DNA of 64,000 bases from Tragulus kanchil (lineage: Eukaryota; Chordata; Mammalia; Artiodactyla; Tragulidae). The notes beneath the pieces were generated by a model. It searched no databases. It was not told the DNA's origin and worked only from the letters and a program-made list of their open reading frames with translations. Position 1 is the first letter of the stretch. Each line of letters starts with the position of its first letter. Shown piece after piece: positions 34,661-47,913 of this stretch. The DNA lies in NCBI GenBank assembly GCA_022376925.1, contig JAIOJX010000031.1:136914854-136978853 (forward strand), written 5' to 3'. The position numbers and the translations under genes are program-made.

Positions 34661-36834
34661 TTAGAAACCACCAAACCAGATACTTATCTCCTGCTTAAAA
34701 AAAAAAAAAAAAGAGGTGCTGCATATTAACTAGCACTCTGACCTTGCTGTATGTCATCTGGTTGCAATGAATAAGACCTCAGAAGATTGAATGATTTTAT
34801 TGCTTGTGACTCTAGTAACTTGCTCCTCCCTCAACCCTCGCATCAAATTTCTATGTATGTTATTAAGATTCCTGATTCCACAAGAGAGTGAACCAGACTT
34901 GCCTCTGAGATCCGGAGTCTCCGGTGGAGTCTTGGATTGACAGTGGCATGCTCTGGAGTCAGGGACACTGAAAGAAGTCCTGGGGCAGCATGCTGGTATA
35001 AGTCATTTGAGTGAAGGTCACCATTACCCCTACCGTAGTTTGGCCTGAGGCCAAACCACAGGAAGGGAGCACAGTTCCACCCATCAGCAGATAATTGGAT
35101 TACAGATTTACTGAACACAGCCTTGCCCACCAAGAGCAAGATCCAGTTTTCACTGTAGCTAGTCTCTCCCAGCAGGAAACTTCCTCAAGATTCTTAACCC
35201 CATCCATCAGAAGGCAGACAGAATGAAAACCACAATCACAGAAAACTAACCAGACTGATCATGTGAATCCCAGCCTGTGTAACTCAATAAAACCATGAGC
35301 CATGCTGTGTAGGACCACCCACAATGGATGGGTCGTGGTGGAGAGTTCTGACAAATGCGGTCCACTGGAGAAGGGAATGACAGACAGGACTGAGTGACAG
35401 AACTGAACTGGAGACTCGAGTCACCACATTTACTAACAGTCTTATTTATTCATTAAAGGAGCCTCAGTTGGATATCTGCTCAACAACATTTGTGGGCTGT
35501 TAATTCGAATTATATGGGAACAATAAAACATAAATCTTTAAAAATTTTCTATAATACAGGGTTTTTACTAATTCAGTCCAGTTCATAACTGGTAAAATTT
35601 AATATTTTGTTCTATATCTGCCTTAAAGTATAGTATTTACCAAAAGTATATGATTTTTGCTTCATTGTTAGAACAGAAAGACTCAATATGCTATTTTCCT
35701 GGCTCAAGGCCTGAACTATCCACTGTGTTCTTAGAAAATTGTTAATTAGAAACCACCAAACCAGATACTTATCTCCTGCTTAAAAAAAAAAAAAAAAGAG
35801 GTGCTGCATATTAACTAGCACTCTGACCTTGCTGTATGTCATCTGGTTGCAATGAATAAGACCTCAGAAGATTGAATGATTTTATTGCTTGTGACTCTAG
35901 TAACTTGCTCCTCCCTCAACCCTCGCATCAAATTTCTATGTATGTTATTAAGATTCCTGATTCCACAAGAGAGTGAACCAGACTTGCCTCTGAGATCCGG
36001 AGTCTCCGGTGGAGTCTTGGATTGACAGTGGCATGCTCTGGAGTCAGGGACACTGAAAGAAGTCCTGGGGCAGCATGCTGGTATAAGTCATTTGAGTGAA
36101 GGTCACCATTACCCCTACCGTAGTTTGGCCTGAGGCCAAACCACAGGAAGGGAGCACAGTTCCACCCATCAGCAGATAATTGGATTACAGATTTACTGAA
36201 CACAGCCTTGCCCACCAAGAGCAAGATCCAGTTTTCACTGTAGCTAGTCTCTCCCAGCAGGAAACTTCCTCAAGATTCTTAACCCCATCCATCAGAAGGC
36301 AGACAGAATGAAAACCACAATCACAGAAAACTAACCAGACTGATCATGTGAATCCCAGCCTGTGTAACTCAATAAAACCATGAGCCATGCTGTGTAGGAC
36401 CACCCACAATGGATGGGTCGTGGTGGAGAGTTCTGACAAATGCGGTCCACTGGAGAAGGGAATGACAGACAGGACTGAGTGACAGAACTGAACTGGAGAC
36501 TCGAGTCACCACATTTACTAACAGTCTTATTTATTCATTAAAGGAGCCTCAGTTGGATATCTGCTCAACAACATTTGTGGGCTGTTAATTCGAATTATAT
36601 GGGAACAATAAAACATAAATCTTTAAAAATTTTCTATAATACAGGGTTTTTACTAATTCAGTCCAGTTCATAACTGGTAAAATTTAATATTTTGTTCTAT
36701 ATCTGCCTTAAAGTATAGTATTTACCAAAAGTATATGATTTTTGCTTCATTGTTAGAACAGAAAGACTCAATATGCTATTTTCCTGGCTCAAGGCCTGAA
36801 CTATCCACTGTGTTCTTAGAAAATTGTTAATTAG
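34661..36834 (+). repeat. Tandem duplication 12 (34661-35749 and 35746-36834)
   Basis: Direct repeat with a constant offset of 1085. The copies abut and share the four bases TTAG. It carries a sense BovB fragment. No difference noticed. Confidence 0.95.
34835..35425 (+). mobile_element. BovB fragment, sense
   Basis: Sense BovB: CACAGAAAACTAACCAGACT, AACTCAATAAAACCATGAGC and GTGGTGGAGAGTTCTGACA followed by GGTCCACTGGAGAAGGGAAT. Coding frames are broken. Copied at 35920-36510. Confidence 0.8.
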
Positions 36835-36959
36835 GGCAGCATTTTTTTTCTTTAGAAAGTTTAGACTTTTAGAAAATTAGTGTTTGCTATAAAATAGGTA
36901 AATAAATCATAAACGTGTTTATTTTAAATTCAATAACACATATTAAAGATATAACATTT

Positions 36960-39130
36960 AACTTGTCTTAGTTATACCTTTAATTGTTGTTTAAATTTGA
37001 AAGTTTAGAAACTGTCCATGTAAGAGATGACCAGTCTGTAGACAGATGTATACTTTTTTGAGTTCTTTGCATAAATAACCTTAAGAGTATTTATCACATA
37101 AAAATCACTTGAAAATCATGACGTTTTGGATTGAAATTTTTTTTGAGGTTAAAGTAATATAAGATAACATACAATTAATGATAACTTTAAAACTTCCCCC
37201 AAAGCCATTATTTAACTTTATCTTCTTATTCAGTATTTTTTAAAAAGAGAAACTAACATATCAGTTGATTAGCTTTGAAAAAAATAAATGCACTTCCCAG
37301 ATTTTAGCATGTCATTTCAGTATAAATGGCTCCCTTCCCTTTATCCATGAGGATACATTCTGTGACCTCCCCCTCCCACCTAAGTGCCACCTAGATCCTG
37401 AAACCATGAATAGTACCAAATTCTATATATACTGTGTATTTTCCTATATATGCATAGCTATGAAGGAAATGGCAACCCAGTCCAGTGATCTTGCCTGGAT
37501 AATTCCATGAACGGAGGAGCCTGGTGAGGTACAGTCCATAGTGTCTCAAAGAGTTGGACACAACTGAGTGACTAAACAACATGATAAAGTCTAGTTTATA
37601 AATTAGGCATAGTAAGAGGTTAACAACAATGATAGAATAGAGCCATTATTACAATATACTGCAATAAAAGTTATGTGAATGTGGTCTCCCTCAAAAAAAA
37701 AATTGTACAGTACCCAGACTTCTTGTGATAATAGGAGATGATAAAATGCCTGTGTGATGAGAGGAAGTGAGGTGAATGATGTAGGCCTTGTGGCCTCATC
37801 AGTTTACTCTTGACCTTTTGTCAGAAGTAGGATCATCTGCTTCTGGGGATCCTGGATCATAGCATCTTGACGATGTTGATGGTCCAATGTCAGGAGCATA
37901 CCATGTCCATAATTAGAGATCCTCGAATGATTGAGGTAACTAGGAAGCACTATGAATTATTTATTTCTGAGATTTTTCATGTGTTATTTTTGGCCTGTGA
38001 TTGATCATAGTAACTGAAATTGTAGAAAGTGTAACTATAGCGTGCAAGAAACTTGTCTTAGTTATACCTTTAATTGTTGTTTAAATTTGAAAGTTTAGAA
38101 ACTGTCCATGTAAGAGATGACCAGTCTGTAGACAGATGTATACTTTTTTGAGTTCTTTGCATAAATAACCTTAAGAGTATTTATCACATAAAAATCACTT
38201 GAAAATCATGACGTTTTGGATTGAAATTTTTTTTGAGGTTAAAGTAATATAAGATAACATACAATTAATGATAACTTTAAAACTTCCCCCAAAGCCATTA
38301 TTTAACTTTATCTTCTTATTCAGTATTTTTTAAAAAGAGAAACTAACATATCAGTTGATTAGCTTTGAAAAAAATAAATGCACTTCCCAGATTTTAGCAT
38401 GTCATTTCAGTATAAATGGCTCCCTTCCCTTTATCCATGAGGATACATTCTGTGACCTCCCCCTCCCACCTAAGTGCCACCTAGATCCTGAAACCATGAA
38501 TAGTACCAAATTCTATATATACTGTGTATTTTCCTATATATGCATAGCTATGAAGGAAATGGCAACCCAGTCCAGTGATCTTGCCTGGATAATTCCATGA
38601 ACGGAGGAGCCTGGTGAGGTACAGTCCATAGTGTCTCAAAGAGTTGGACACAACTGAGTGACTAAACAACATGATAAAGTCTAGTTTATAAATTAGGCAT
38701 AGTAAGAGGTTAACAACAATGATAGAATAGAGCCATTATTACAATATACTGCAATAAAAGTTATGTGAATGTGGTCTCCCTCAAAAAAAAAATTGTACAG
38801 TACCCAGACTTCTTGTGATAATAGGAGATGATAAAATGCCTGTGTGATGAGAGGAAGTGAGGTGAATGATGTAGGCCTTGTGGCCTCATCAGTTTACTCT
38901 TGACCTTTTGTCAGAAGTAGGATCATCTGCTTCTGGGGATCCTGGATCATAGCATCTTGACGATGTTGATGGTCCAATGTCAGGAGCATACCATGTCCAT
39001 AATTAGAGATCCTCGAATGATTGAGGTAACTAGGAAGCACTATGAATTATTTATTTCTGAGATTTTTCATGTGTTATTTTTGGCCTGTGATTGATCATAG
39101 TAACTGAAATTGTAGAAAGTGTAACTATAG
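36960..39130 (+). repeat. Tandem duplication 13 (36960-38040 and 38050-39130)
   Basis: Direct repeat with a constant offset of 1090 and a 9-base spacer that resembles the true continuation with errors (CGTGCAAG against ACGTGCAG). It carries a Bov-A fragment. Confidence 0.95.
37455..37585 (+). mobile_element. Bov-A fragment
   Basis: GAAGGAAATGGCAACCCAGT, ATCTTGCCTGGATAATTCCA and GAGTTGGACACAACTGAGTG match Bov-A. Copied at 38545-38675. Confidence 0.8.
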
Positions 39131-39930
39131 ACGTGCAGACTATTATATTACTATATATGCAACTAACTTTCTTTACCCTTTGCATCAGACATTCACAGTG
39201 ATGATGACTTCATTTAGGTACTACCATAAGATCCCAAATCATAATGATTAGAGCTTTTATATACCTTATAAATTAAGATAGATGAATAGAAGAATTTATT
39301 AGGATAGATGCTTTGAAAACATTATTAATAACAATGAAGAGTTTAAACAAGTCATATTCTTTGATTAAGCTTGAATGACTGAGCAGTTTTAATAAACTAG
39401 CTTTTTCTGCAATGCATACAAACTCCTAAATTGTTCTGTTGAGTGAAAAATGTTTTGAATTTCACAGAGGATTCTTTTCTTTTGAGAATGGGTGTTAATT
39501 TCCTAGAAGTGTTAACAAGAGATTTTTTAAATGGTAAAATAGACATAAACATGTAAAATGTCTAGAATATTATGTACATATGAAGTTCCCAAACTTTAAT
39601 TCTGTGATTCCTAAAATTCTTTTAGTAAGTCATTATTTGGAACTTGATTCCTTTTCCAGTAGAAACTATATTTTAAATGATTTACAACATGCACCAAGCT
39701 TTTAACCATGTGATATTGATTATTTCTCTGGCATTATTTTGTTTTTCCTCCTCTTCCTCCCCATAGTGGAGGCGCCTACTCTTGTGCTGGCCCTTGTGAC
39801 CGATACATAGTAGCTTTATAGCAAGAATCACATGGAACAACCTAGGAAATAGTTTTGTCTCTCTGAGGGCAGCTTAGTTATTCTGATATACTACTAATTC
39901 TAATCCCAGTGTTTGTAACTAAGACAAGTC
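39131..39930 (+). other. PHKB intron without recognised features
   Basis: AT-rich single-copy sequence; nothing further recognised. Confidence 0.5.
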
Positions 39931-39947
39931 CATTTGCATTTGATTTT

Positions 39948-40305
39948 TTAATAATTTTATTTGTTTATTTATTTTTGGCTATTCTGGGTTTTCACTACTG
40001 TCGCAGGCTCTTCTCTAGTTGCAGGGGCGGGGGGCTACTCTCTAGTTGAGGTGAGCAGACTTCTTGTTGCGGTGATTTATCTTATTCTGGAACTCAGGCT
40101 CTAGGGCACACTGGCTTCAGTAGTTGCAGCACATGGGCTCAACAGTTGCAGTTCCAAGGCTCTAGAGCACAGGCTCAATAGTTGTGGCTCATGGGCTTTG
40201 TTGCTCCACAGCATGTAGGAGCTTCCTGGATCAGGGATCAAACCCTGGTCGATGTCTCCTGCATTAGCAGGCACTCTTCATTACTGAAACTACCATGGAA
40301 GCCCT
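39948..40305 (-). mobile_element. CHR-type SINE, antisense, with target duplication
   Basis: Antisense CHR: starts with a T-rich tail (TTGTTTATTTATTTTTGGCT), then repeated CTCTAG/TTGCAG blocks, and ends at GAAACTACCATGGAAGCCCT. Flanked by the 12-base duplication GCATTTGATTTT at 39936-39947 and 40306-40317. Confidence 0.88.
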
Positions 40306-40529
40306 GCATTTGATTTTGTTCATATTTCTTGACCAATAGACTTCAAATATAAAAGCCTCAGACTGAACCTGGAAAAGTTAGTGATCAAGTGCCCCCTAGT
40401 GTGCATGAGGACACAAGAAACTGAGGTCTTGATTTTCATTGGTCTGTAGAATTCAAATTCAGTTGACAGCTTGCTCAGCTCACAGTTAAAGGTAAAATAC
40501 AGAGATAAAACTATACAGAGTTCTTTCAT

Positions 40530-40650
40530 TTTTTTTTTAAACTCTTATTTTACTTTTAACTTTTATAGAGTTTTGTTGTTTACAGATATGTATGTTCTCA
40601 GATTAGTCATATGTATATCCCCCCTATCCCACCCCTCCAGACCATCATAC
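40530..40650 (-). mobile_element. Very short L1-like 3' end, antisense
   Basis: T tract, then ACTTTTATAGAGTTTTGTTG and TTAGTCATATGTATATCCCC. Related to 32572 and 56087. Confidence 0.6.
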
Positions 40651-41094
40651 AGTACAGATGTATTTCTACATTGTGGTTGCTAAGAGATTTGCCAGCTATC
40701 ACACTCCAGGAAACTTCAAGCAGAAAGATCTCTGAGCACTTTTGTTATCTTTTTCATGGTATCCATATGATTGCTAGTGACCTCATGTAGGATTTCTGTG
40801 CAGTAAGCGTCATAAACATCTTGAAAGTACAGATATTGGAGTTTTGCTTTCAGAGTTTCACCTTGGCAGATTTTTCTTCCATAGTTTTCTTAAAAGTAAA
40901 ATTTTTACTTGATTTGCTACTAGAGCTAGAGAACTTATATAACATTTTTGATCCTCTTCTCAAATATATTAGTAAAATTGAATATGAAACCAGTGATGCC
41001 TCCAGCCTGAGTTGCATATGGTCAGACTGTTGCCCTGAAATAATACCTGCCTTAAGATATGTTATAGTCTCTGCTCTTCTCTGTAAAATATTAT

Positions 41095-41215
41095 CCTAAG
41101 TAATCCTCCTATCTTCTCTATGAGATGACTATTATATGCTGTAACTGAAGCTCCAAAGAGTTTAACAACTCACCCAGGGTTACACAGCCCATGACTCATA
41201 GACTATTGATTTATG
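41095..41215. repeat. Possible MIR-type fragment
   Basis: TTTAACAACTCACCCAGGGT next to TACACAGCCCATGAC resembles the conserved MIR block. Copied about 1111 bases later. Confidence 0.45.
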
Positions 41216-41534
41216 CAGAAGTCTCCATGGCAATTGTGTCACATATGACCTTTGTGACATTGTGTACTAATTAAAAGTACAGATTTTGCTGGACTATTAT
41301 GATACTAATTTTCATCCTGTTTTTATATTTGCATGTTGATGGTTAAAAACATATTTCTCAGTCATTTCTGTGTTCTTTGGGTTATCTAGATATTTACTTT
41401 GCTCATTTAACCTTGGTTTTATGGCTTTTCTTATCAGTAAAATGAATGTTTTTTATATTAGTTATACTTAACCTCTCTGTATTTCCCTAGTTTGCCCTTA
41501 AATTTTGCTTGTCTTGTTTTTTGTAAAGAAGTAA

Positions 41535-41668
41535 ATATTCATTTATTTAGCTGCACTTGGTCTTAGTTGCAGTGTATGGGATCTAGTTTCCTGACCAGGG
41601 ATCAAACCCAGGCCCCCCTGCATTGGGAGCTTGGAGTCTTAGCCACTGGACAACCAGGGAAGTCCCCA
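41535..41668 (-). mobile_element. ART2/Bov-tA-type SINE, antisense
   Basis: ATCAAACCCAGGCCCCCCTG and CTTAGCCACTGGACAACCAG before GGAAGTCCCC form the reverse of a tRNA-like SINE head. Copied at 42642-42773. Confidence 0.8.
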
Positions 41669-43205
41669 GCATGTGCTGTTTTTTGATGAAGTAAATTTAA
41701 AATATTTATGTATTAGATCCCTGTTAATAAATTGAGTCAAAAACATTACATAAATTAGGATTTTTTTGGCATAGTGTATCAGATTGAAGATCTACATTTT
41801 TATTTGTTTTTATTTTTATTTTTGTAGCTCATTTCTTAGTATATGAATTACTAATATGTGTCACTGCAGCTAAGGATTTTTTTCTTTTTACCCTAAACAT
41901 TTACTTTTTAAGGTAAATCCATGGTATATTTCATAAACCTTTCAGTGTATAAAAATGCAGATATTAATGAAACTAATTTGTCTTCTAAGGGTTTAAAGAC
42001 AGCTGTCCCTATTTATATTAATAGAAATGGTTGATTCTGTGAGGTTTGGAACTTTAATGGAATGTAGAAGCCTTTGCTCTCTTGTCCTTGTTTCTTTATT
42101 CCAGTGATGCCTCCAGCCTGAGTTGCATATGGTCAGACTGTTGCCCTGAAATAATACCTGCCTTAAGATATGTTATAGTCTCTGCTCTTCTCTGTAAAAT
42201 ATTATCCTAAGTAATCCTCCTATCTTCTCTATGAGATGACTATTATATGCTGTAACTGAAGCTCCAAAGAGTTTAACAACTCACCCAGGGTTACACAGCC
42301 CATGACTCATAGACTATTGATTTATGCAGAAGTCTCCATGGCAATTGTGTCACATATGACCTTTGTGACATTGTGTACTAATTAAAAGTACAGATTTTGC
42401 TGGACTATTATGATACTAATTTTCATCCTGTTTTTATATTTGCATGTTGATGGTTAAAAACATATTTCTCAGTCATTTCTGTGTTCTTTGGGTTATCTAG
42501 ATATTTACTTTGCTCATTTAACCTTGGTTTTATGGCTTTTCTTATCAGTAAAATGAATGTTTTTTATATTAGTTATACTTAACCTCTCTGTATTTCCCTA
42601 GTTTGCCCTTAAATTTTGCTTGTCTTGTTTTTGTAAAGTAAATATTCATTTATTTAGCTGCACTTGGTCTTAGTTGCAGTGTATGGGATCTAGTTTCCTG
42701 ACCAGGGATCAAACCCAGGCCCCTGCATTGGGAGCTTGGAGTCTTAGCCACTGGACAACCAGGGAAGTCCCCAGCATGTGCTGTTTTTTGATGAAGTAAA
42801 TTTAAAATATTTATGTATTAGATCCCTGTTAATAAATTGAGTCAAAAACATTACATAAATTAGGATTTTTTTGGCATAGTGTATCAGATTGAAGATCTAC
42901 ATTTTTATTTGTTTTTATTTTTATTTTTGTAGCTCATTTCTTAGTATATGAATTACTAATATGTGTCACTGCAGCTAAGGATTTTTTTCTTTTTACCCTA
43001 AACATTTACTTTTTAAGGTAAATCCATGGTATATTTCATAAACCTTTCAGTGTATAAAAATGCAGATATTAATGAAACTAATTTGTCTTCTAAGGGTTTA
43101 AAGACAGCTGTCCCTATTTATATTAATAGAAATGGTTGATTCTGTGAGGTTTGGAACTTTAATGGAATGTAGAAGCCTTTGCTCTCTTGTCCTTGTTTCT
43201 TTATT

Positions 43206-44225
43206 TTTGTTTTAAATATTCTGCAGTTGGACAGGTGTGTGTTGTTTCAGGGATATCACCAGAAAACCTGTGCCATAGAATTGGCACAATGAAAAGCTCT
43301 GTTTTTGCCTCCAAAATGATAAGTCAATGCAGTTAGGGGTGGGGGGGATGTCTTTAAATTGACCTTTAAAGGTATTTGTCACTTTTGCCATCATGGAAGT
43401 CAGTGATTATGGCAGTTGATATATCCATATTTGTAAACCCACCAATGTATTATTTTGTTTAGTAAGTCTCTTAAGTGCCTACCAGATTCTAGGTGCTGTG
43501 CTAGGGAGCGGGGTATAGCCACAAATAAGAGACATATAGCATGTGGGTTGTAGATGAACAGGTGGTATAAGTTGGTACATCAAGCTAGAAACACAGGTGT
43601 AGTACAAAAAGAGAAGTGAGAAGGAAGTGCAAAGAAATAAACTTTTTCAAAAGATTTGGTTAAGTATTTGATTCATATCACTGCTCATAAATTAAGCACT
43701 TATGCTTTCCAAGAATATGAGAATCCTTAATTTATATGTCACCATTTATAAATAACAAAATAATAAAGATACAATTCATTTCTATAGAATGACAGTGAAA
43801 CATCAATTATGTAAAATACTTGTTGGTAGTGAACATTTTTTCACGTCTCAGTGATCAGACAAATGAGAAAAGGAAATAATTTTCTGTTATTTAGAATATC
43901 ACTTTGCTATTCAACTGTGCATCATAAGCTAAACTAATATTAATAAATTGAAATTATACATCATATTTGCCGTAATCAAGCCTATGTTGACTTGGTTTCA
44001 ATTGCAGAAGTATATTTTTTTCAGAGAGAGAGAATGTTCTATAATATGCTCCCTGAATGGGGTAGGAAAACGATGACATATCAAGGTCTAAATTGTTTAT
44101 TGTTTCAGCCTGTTGCTATCTTTTCCATCTGTATATAGAACATCAGTGTTCTTAAAGGGGCAAGATGAGTGTGTGGTCAGAAGACTGGATAGACGATTAG
44201 CTTTGAATCTAAATTCTGTCGTTTT
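43206..44225 (+). other. PHKB intron without recognised features
   Basis: Single-copy AT-rich sequence with a G run near 43339. I see no exon or RNA gene. Confidence 0.5.
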
Positions 44226-44227
44226 CT

Positions 44228-44355
44228 TGCCATGTGCACGTTGCTTCACCACTCAGTACCTCTATAAGATCATAAGGGCATTGTGAGGATTAATGCATGT
44301 GAAATGCTTAAGCAATGCCAGGAAGAGAATAAGTACTAGGTGTTGCAGTGGCTGC
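44228..44355 (+). repeat. MIR SINE fragment
   Basis: GGCATTGTGAGGATTAATGC, ATGTGAAATGCTTAAGCAAT and ATAAGTACTAGGTGTTGC follow the MIR 3' half. Confidence 0.7.
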
Positions 44356-44357
44356 TG

Positions 44358-44428
44358 TTAAAGAGGCAGCAGTGGCCGCGGCGGCTTCTGTGGCAGTGCT
44401 GCTGCTGCTGTTTCTTCTTCTTTTCCTT
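44358..44428 (+). repeat. GC-rich GCN/CTG and TTC simple repeat
   Basis: Imperfect triplets from GAGGCAGCAGTGGCCGCGGC to CTGCTGCTGCTG then TTCTTCTTCTT, at the end of the MIR. It is much richer in GC than its surroundings. Confidence 0.75.
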
Positions 44429-44737
44429 ACTACTCTATTATTTTAATATTTATTTTTAGGAAAAACATCTTCCAAGAGTTTCTGAAGATACCTTTGGTGA
44501 TTTTTATCTGTTAGATAACATTGTACATGTGCCCTGAAATTACCCCAGTATAGAAAAACAATGAGAAACAGTCCCAAAGCTGCAAAGAATTTACTTGCTT
44601 TTTGTAGCTGACTCCTGCCTCTGTTTTTCAGAATTATTCACTGCCTAAAAACAGTACCTAAAAAGCTATGGAAAATGGGCTGTAATATTTTTTTTAAGTA
44701 AATATTATGCTTGGATGAATTTGTATAAAACTCAGCA

Positions 44738-44900
44738 TTTCTTAAAAAAAAATTTGATTTTGTATTGGGGTATAACTGATGAACAATGTTATAATAATTT
44801 CAGGTGAACAGTGAAGGGACTCAGCCATGCATCTATCTACATGTATCCTTTCTCCCCCAAACTCCCCTCCCATCCATCCTACCACATAACAGCCTGTTTT
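44738..44900 (-). mobile_element. L1 3' UTR fragment, antisense
   Basis: GGGGTATAACTGATGAACAA next to TGTTATAATAATTTCAGGTG resembles the ruminant L1 3' UTR in antisense. Confidence 0.6.
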
Positions 44901-45424
44901 TATGTAATAAGTGTAGAAGTGAAGATCAGGAGTGAAATGAGCACATTTCCATAGCTTAATTGCAGTAAAGAATAAACAAGTGTGTTGATTCATTTTAGGA
45001 GAAGTTGAATTCTATTTTGACTTATTATTCAGGCAACTTTCATATGTCTGAGCATAGCAGAAACTTTAAGATGTGCAAATTGCTGGGTGAGAAGCTATCC
45101 TTGCTTAAAATTTGCATAGGTACTGTCAACTTGCACTCCAAAGAGGTTGTTCAGAATTACATTTAAAGGCTTCCCCCAACTGCTCCTTCCAGGCCCATAG
45201 AGAATCCGTGGTCCAGTGAGCCACCGATGTCAGTTCATCCTTCCCCCAGCACTAGACAATCACTGATCTACTGTATATTTCTATAGATTTGCCTATTCTG
45301 GACATTTTATATAAATCTCAAGTCATATAATATATGTCCTTTATGACAGACTTTTTTCGTTTAGCCTGTCTTCAAGTTTCATCCATGTAGTAGCACTTCC
45401 CCATCCCCCTCTCCTCCCTGCCCC

Positions 45425-45540
45425 TTTTCTTAACTGTGCCATGTGACTTTTAAGATCTTAGTCCCCAGATCAGGGATCCAACCATGCCCCTGTAATGGAA
45501 GTGCAGAGTCCTAATTACTGGACCACTAAGGATTTCTCAC
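45425..45540 (-). mobile_element. ART2/Bov-tA-type SINE, antisense
   Basis: TGCCATGTGACTTTTAAGAT, CAGATCAGGGATCCAACCAT and GAGTCCTAATTACTGGACCA. Inserted in L1. Copied at 46537-46652. Confidence 0.75.
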
Positions 45541-45889
45541 ACTTTGTTCTTTTATGCCAGAAAAACATTCCATTGTATGGATATACCACCTTTGATTTAT
45601 CCATTCATTAGCTGATGGACATTTAGGTTGTTGCCACTTCTTGGCTATTATGAGTAATGCTGCTGTAAACTTTCATGAATGAGTTATTGTGTGACGTATG
45701 TTTTCATTTCCCTTTCACTTCCCACCCTAATTCCTAGGGTTAGAATTGCTGAGTCATATAGTAGCTCTATGTTTGAGATTTGGAGTGCTTCTAAAGTATT
45801 TTCCAAGGTAGATATATCATTTGGGCTTCCAACCAGCAGTGTATGAGGGTTCTTATTTCTGTGTCTTCTACAACCCTTATTCTTATCTG

Positions 45890-46224
45890 GTTCTTTTTTT
45901 TTTTTTTTTTAAGATTTATTTATTTTTTGGGGGTGGGATGGGGTGAGGAGAGAGGGGAGCAGGTGGGCTACTTCTATTGGTCTTTCATTTATCTATTTTC
46001 ATCCATCTTTGTTCTTTGGCCCATGTGGGCCTCCCATCGCGGTGGCCTCTGTTGTCGCAGAGCACCGGCTCTGGGCGCATGTGCTCCAGAGCTCCGGCTC
46101 GGTAATTGGACACATCGGTCCAGCCGCTCCTCGGGCACGTGGAATTTTCCCAGGCCAGGGATCGAACTGGCGCCCCTTGCACTGCAAGGTGGTGTCCTTA
46201 CCCACTGGACCGCCAGGGAAGCCC
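45890..46224 (-). mobile_element. CHR-like SINE, antisense, inserted in L1
   Basis: A 335-base copy with T tract, GCAGGTGGGCTACTTCTATT, AGAGCTCCGGCTCGGTAATT and terminal GGACCGCCAGGGAAGCCC. Target duplication TCTTATCTG at 45881-45889 and 46225-46233. Copied at 47002-47336. Confidence 0.9.
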
Positions 46225-47638
46225 TCTTATCTGTTGGTTTTTTTTTTTTTTTTTTGGTATTAGCTGTCCTAATGGGTATGAGATATTATCCCACTGTGGT
46301 GTTGAGAAGCATTTCCCAAATGACTAATATTGTTAGAGCATCTTTTCATGTGTTTAGTGTAAATCTTCTTTGGAGAAATATCTGTTTATATACTGTGGCC
46401 ATTTTTAAGTTATTTGTCTTTTAAGTTAAGTTGGAAGAGTTCTTTATATGTCCAAGATACAGACTTTTTCGTTTAGCCTGTCTTCAAGTTTCATCCATGT
46501 AGTAGCACTTCCCCATCCCCCTCTCCTCCCTGCCCCTTTTCTTAACTGTGCCATGTGACTTTTAAGATCTTAGTCCCCAGATCAGGGATCCAACCATGCC
46601 CCTGTAATGGAAGTGCAGAGTCCTAATTACTGGACCACTAAGGATTTCTCACACTTTGTTCTTTTATGCCAGAAAAACATTCCATTGTATGGATATACCA
46701 CCTTTGATTTATCCATTCATTAGCTGATGGACATTTAGGTTGTTGCCACTTCTTGGCTATTATGAGTAATGCTGCTGTAAACTTTCATGAATGAGTTATT
46801 GTGTGACGTATGTTTTCATTTCCCTTTCACTTCCCACCCTAATTCCTAGGGTTAGAATTGCTGAGTCATATAGTAGCTCTATGTTTGAGATTTGGAGTGC
46901 TTCTAAAGTATTTTCCAAGGTAGATATATCATTTGGGCTTCCAACCAGCAGTGTATGAGGGTTCTTATTTCTGTGTCTTCTACAACCCTTATTCTTATCT
47001 GGTTCTTTTTTTTTTTTTTTTTAAGATTTATTTATTTTTTGGGGGTGGGATGGGGTGAGGAGAGAGGGGAGCAGGTGGGCTACTTCTATTGGTCTTTCAT
47101 TTATCTATTTTCATCCATCTTTGTTCTTTGGCCCATGTGGGCCTCCCATCGCGGTGGCCTCTGTTGTCGCAGAGCACCGGCTCTGGGCGCATGTGCTCCA
47201 GAGCTCCGGCTCGGTAATTGGACACATCGGTCCAGCCGCTCCTCGGGCACGTGGAATTTTCCCAGGCCAGGGATCGAACTGGCGCCCCTTGCACTGCAAG
47301 GTGGTGTCCTTACCCACTGGACCGCCAGGGAAGCCCTCTTATCTGTTGGTTTTTTTTTTTTTTTTTTGGTATTAGCTGTCCTAATGGGTATGAGATATTA
47401 TCCCACTGTGGTGTTGAGAAGCATTTCCCAAATGACTAATATTGTTAGAGCATCTTTTCATGTGTTTAGTGTAAATCTTCTTTGGAGAAATATCTGTTTA
47501 TATACTGTGGCCATTTTTAAGTTATTTGTCTTTTTAAGTTAAGTTGGAAGAGTTCTTTATATGTCCAAGATACAGATCCCTTATAAGATACATGATTTTC
47601 AGATTTTTTTTCCCACTCTTTGGGAGTCATTTTGCTTT

Positions 47639-47913
47639 TTTTTTTTTTTTTAATTTTGGTCTCTTTCATTGATTTTATATTCATTTATTTTCATCCATTT
47701 TTATTCTTGGGCACATGTGGGCTTCCGATCACAGTGGCCTCTCTCGTTGCAGAGCACTGGCTTTAGGCGCATGCATTCCAGAGCGCTGGCTCCTAATTGG
47801 ACACACGATCCAGCCACTCCACAGCGTGTGGGATCTTCCTGTGCCAGGGATCGAACCAGTGCCCCGGCATTGCAAGGTGGACATATTACCCACTGGACCA
47901 CCAGGGAAGCCCC
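47639..47913 (-). mobile_element. CHR-like SINE, antisense, diverged, in L1
   Basis: A 275-base, more diverged copy: GCACATGTGGGCTTCCGATC to CACTGGACCACCAGGGAAGC. Target duplication CATTTTGCTTT at 47628-47638 and 47914-47924. It lacks the GACCAATAGAAGTGG type 3' segment. Copied at 48767-49041. Confidence 0.88.

Larger units (their letters stand above)
40990..43205 (+). repeat. Tandem duplication 14 (40990-42100 and 42101-43205)
   Basis: Direct repeat, offset 1111 falling to 1105 through homopolymer-type indels near 41520 and 41616. The copies abut. It carries an ART2-type SINE. Confidence 0.95.
45346..47576 (+). repeat. Tandem duplication 15 (45346-46463 and 46459-47576)
   Basis: Direct repeat, offset 1113-1112. 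The copies abut with five shared bases. It carries antisense L1, an ART2-type SINE and a complete CHR-like SINE. Confidence 0.95.

Noticed and set aside
34843..35139. 98-codon minus-strand open frame, present twice
   Set aside because: It lies antisense to a BovB fragment, and the second copy is the assembly duplicate at 35928-36224.
45843..46424. 193-codon open frame (and 195 codons at 46955)
   Set aside because: It reads through an antisense CHR-like SINE and L1 sequence. Its middle translates the SINE in reverse, with no domain or conservation.
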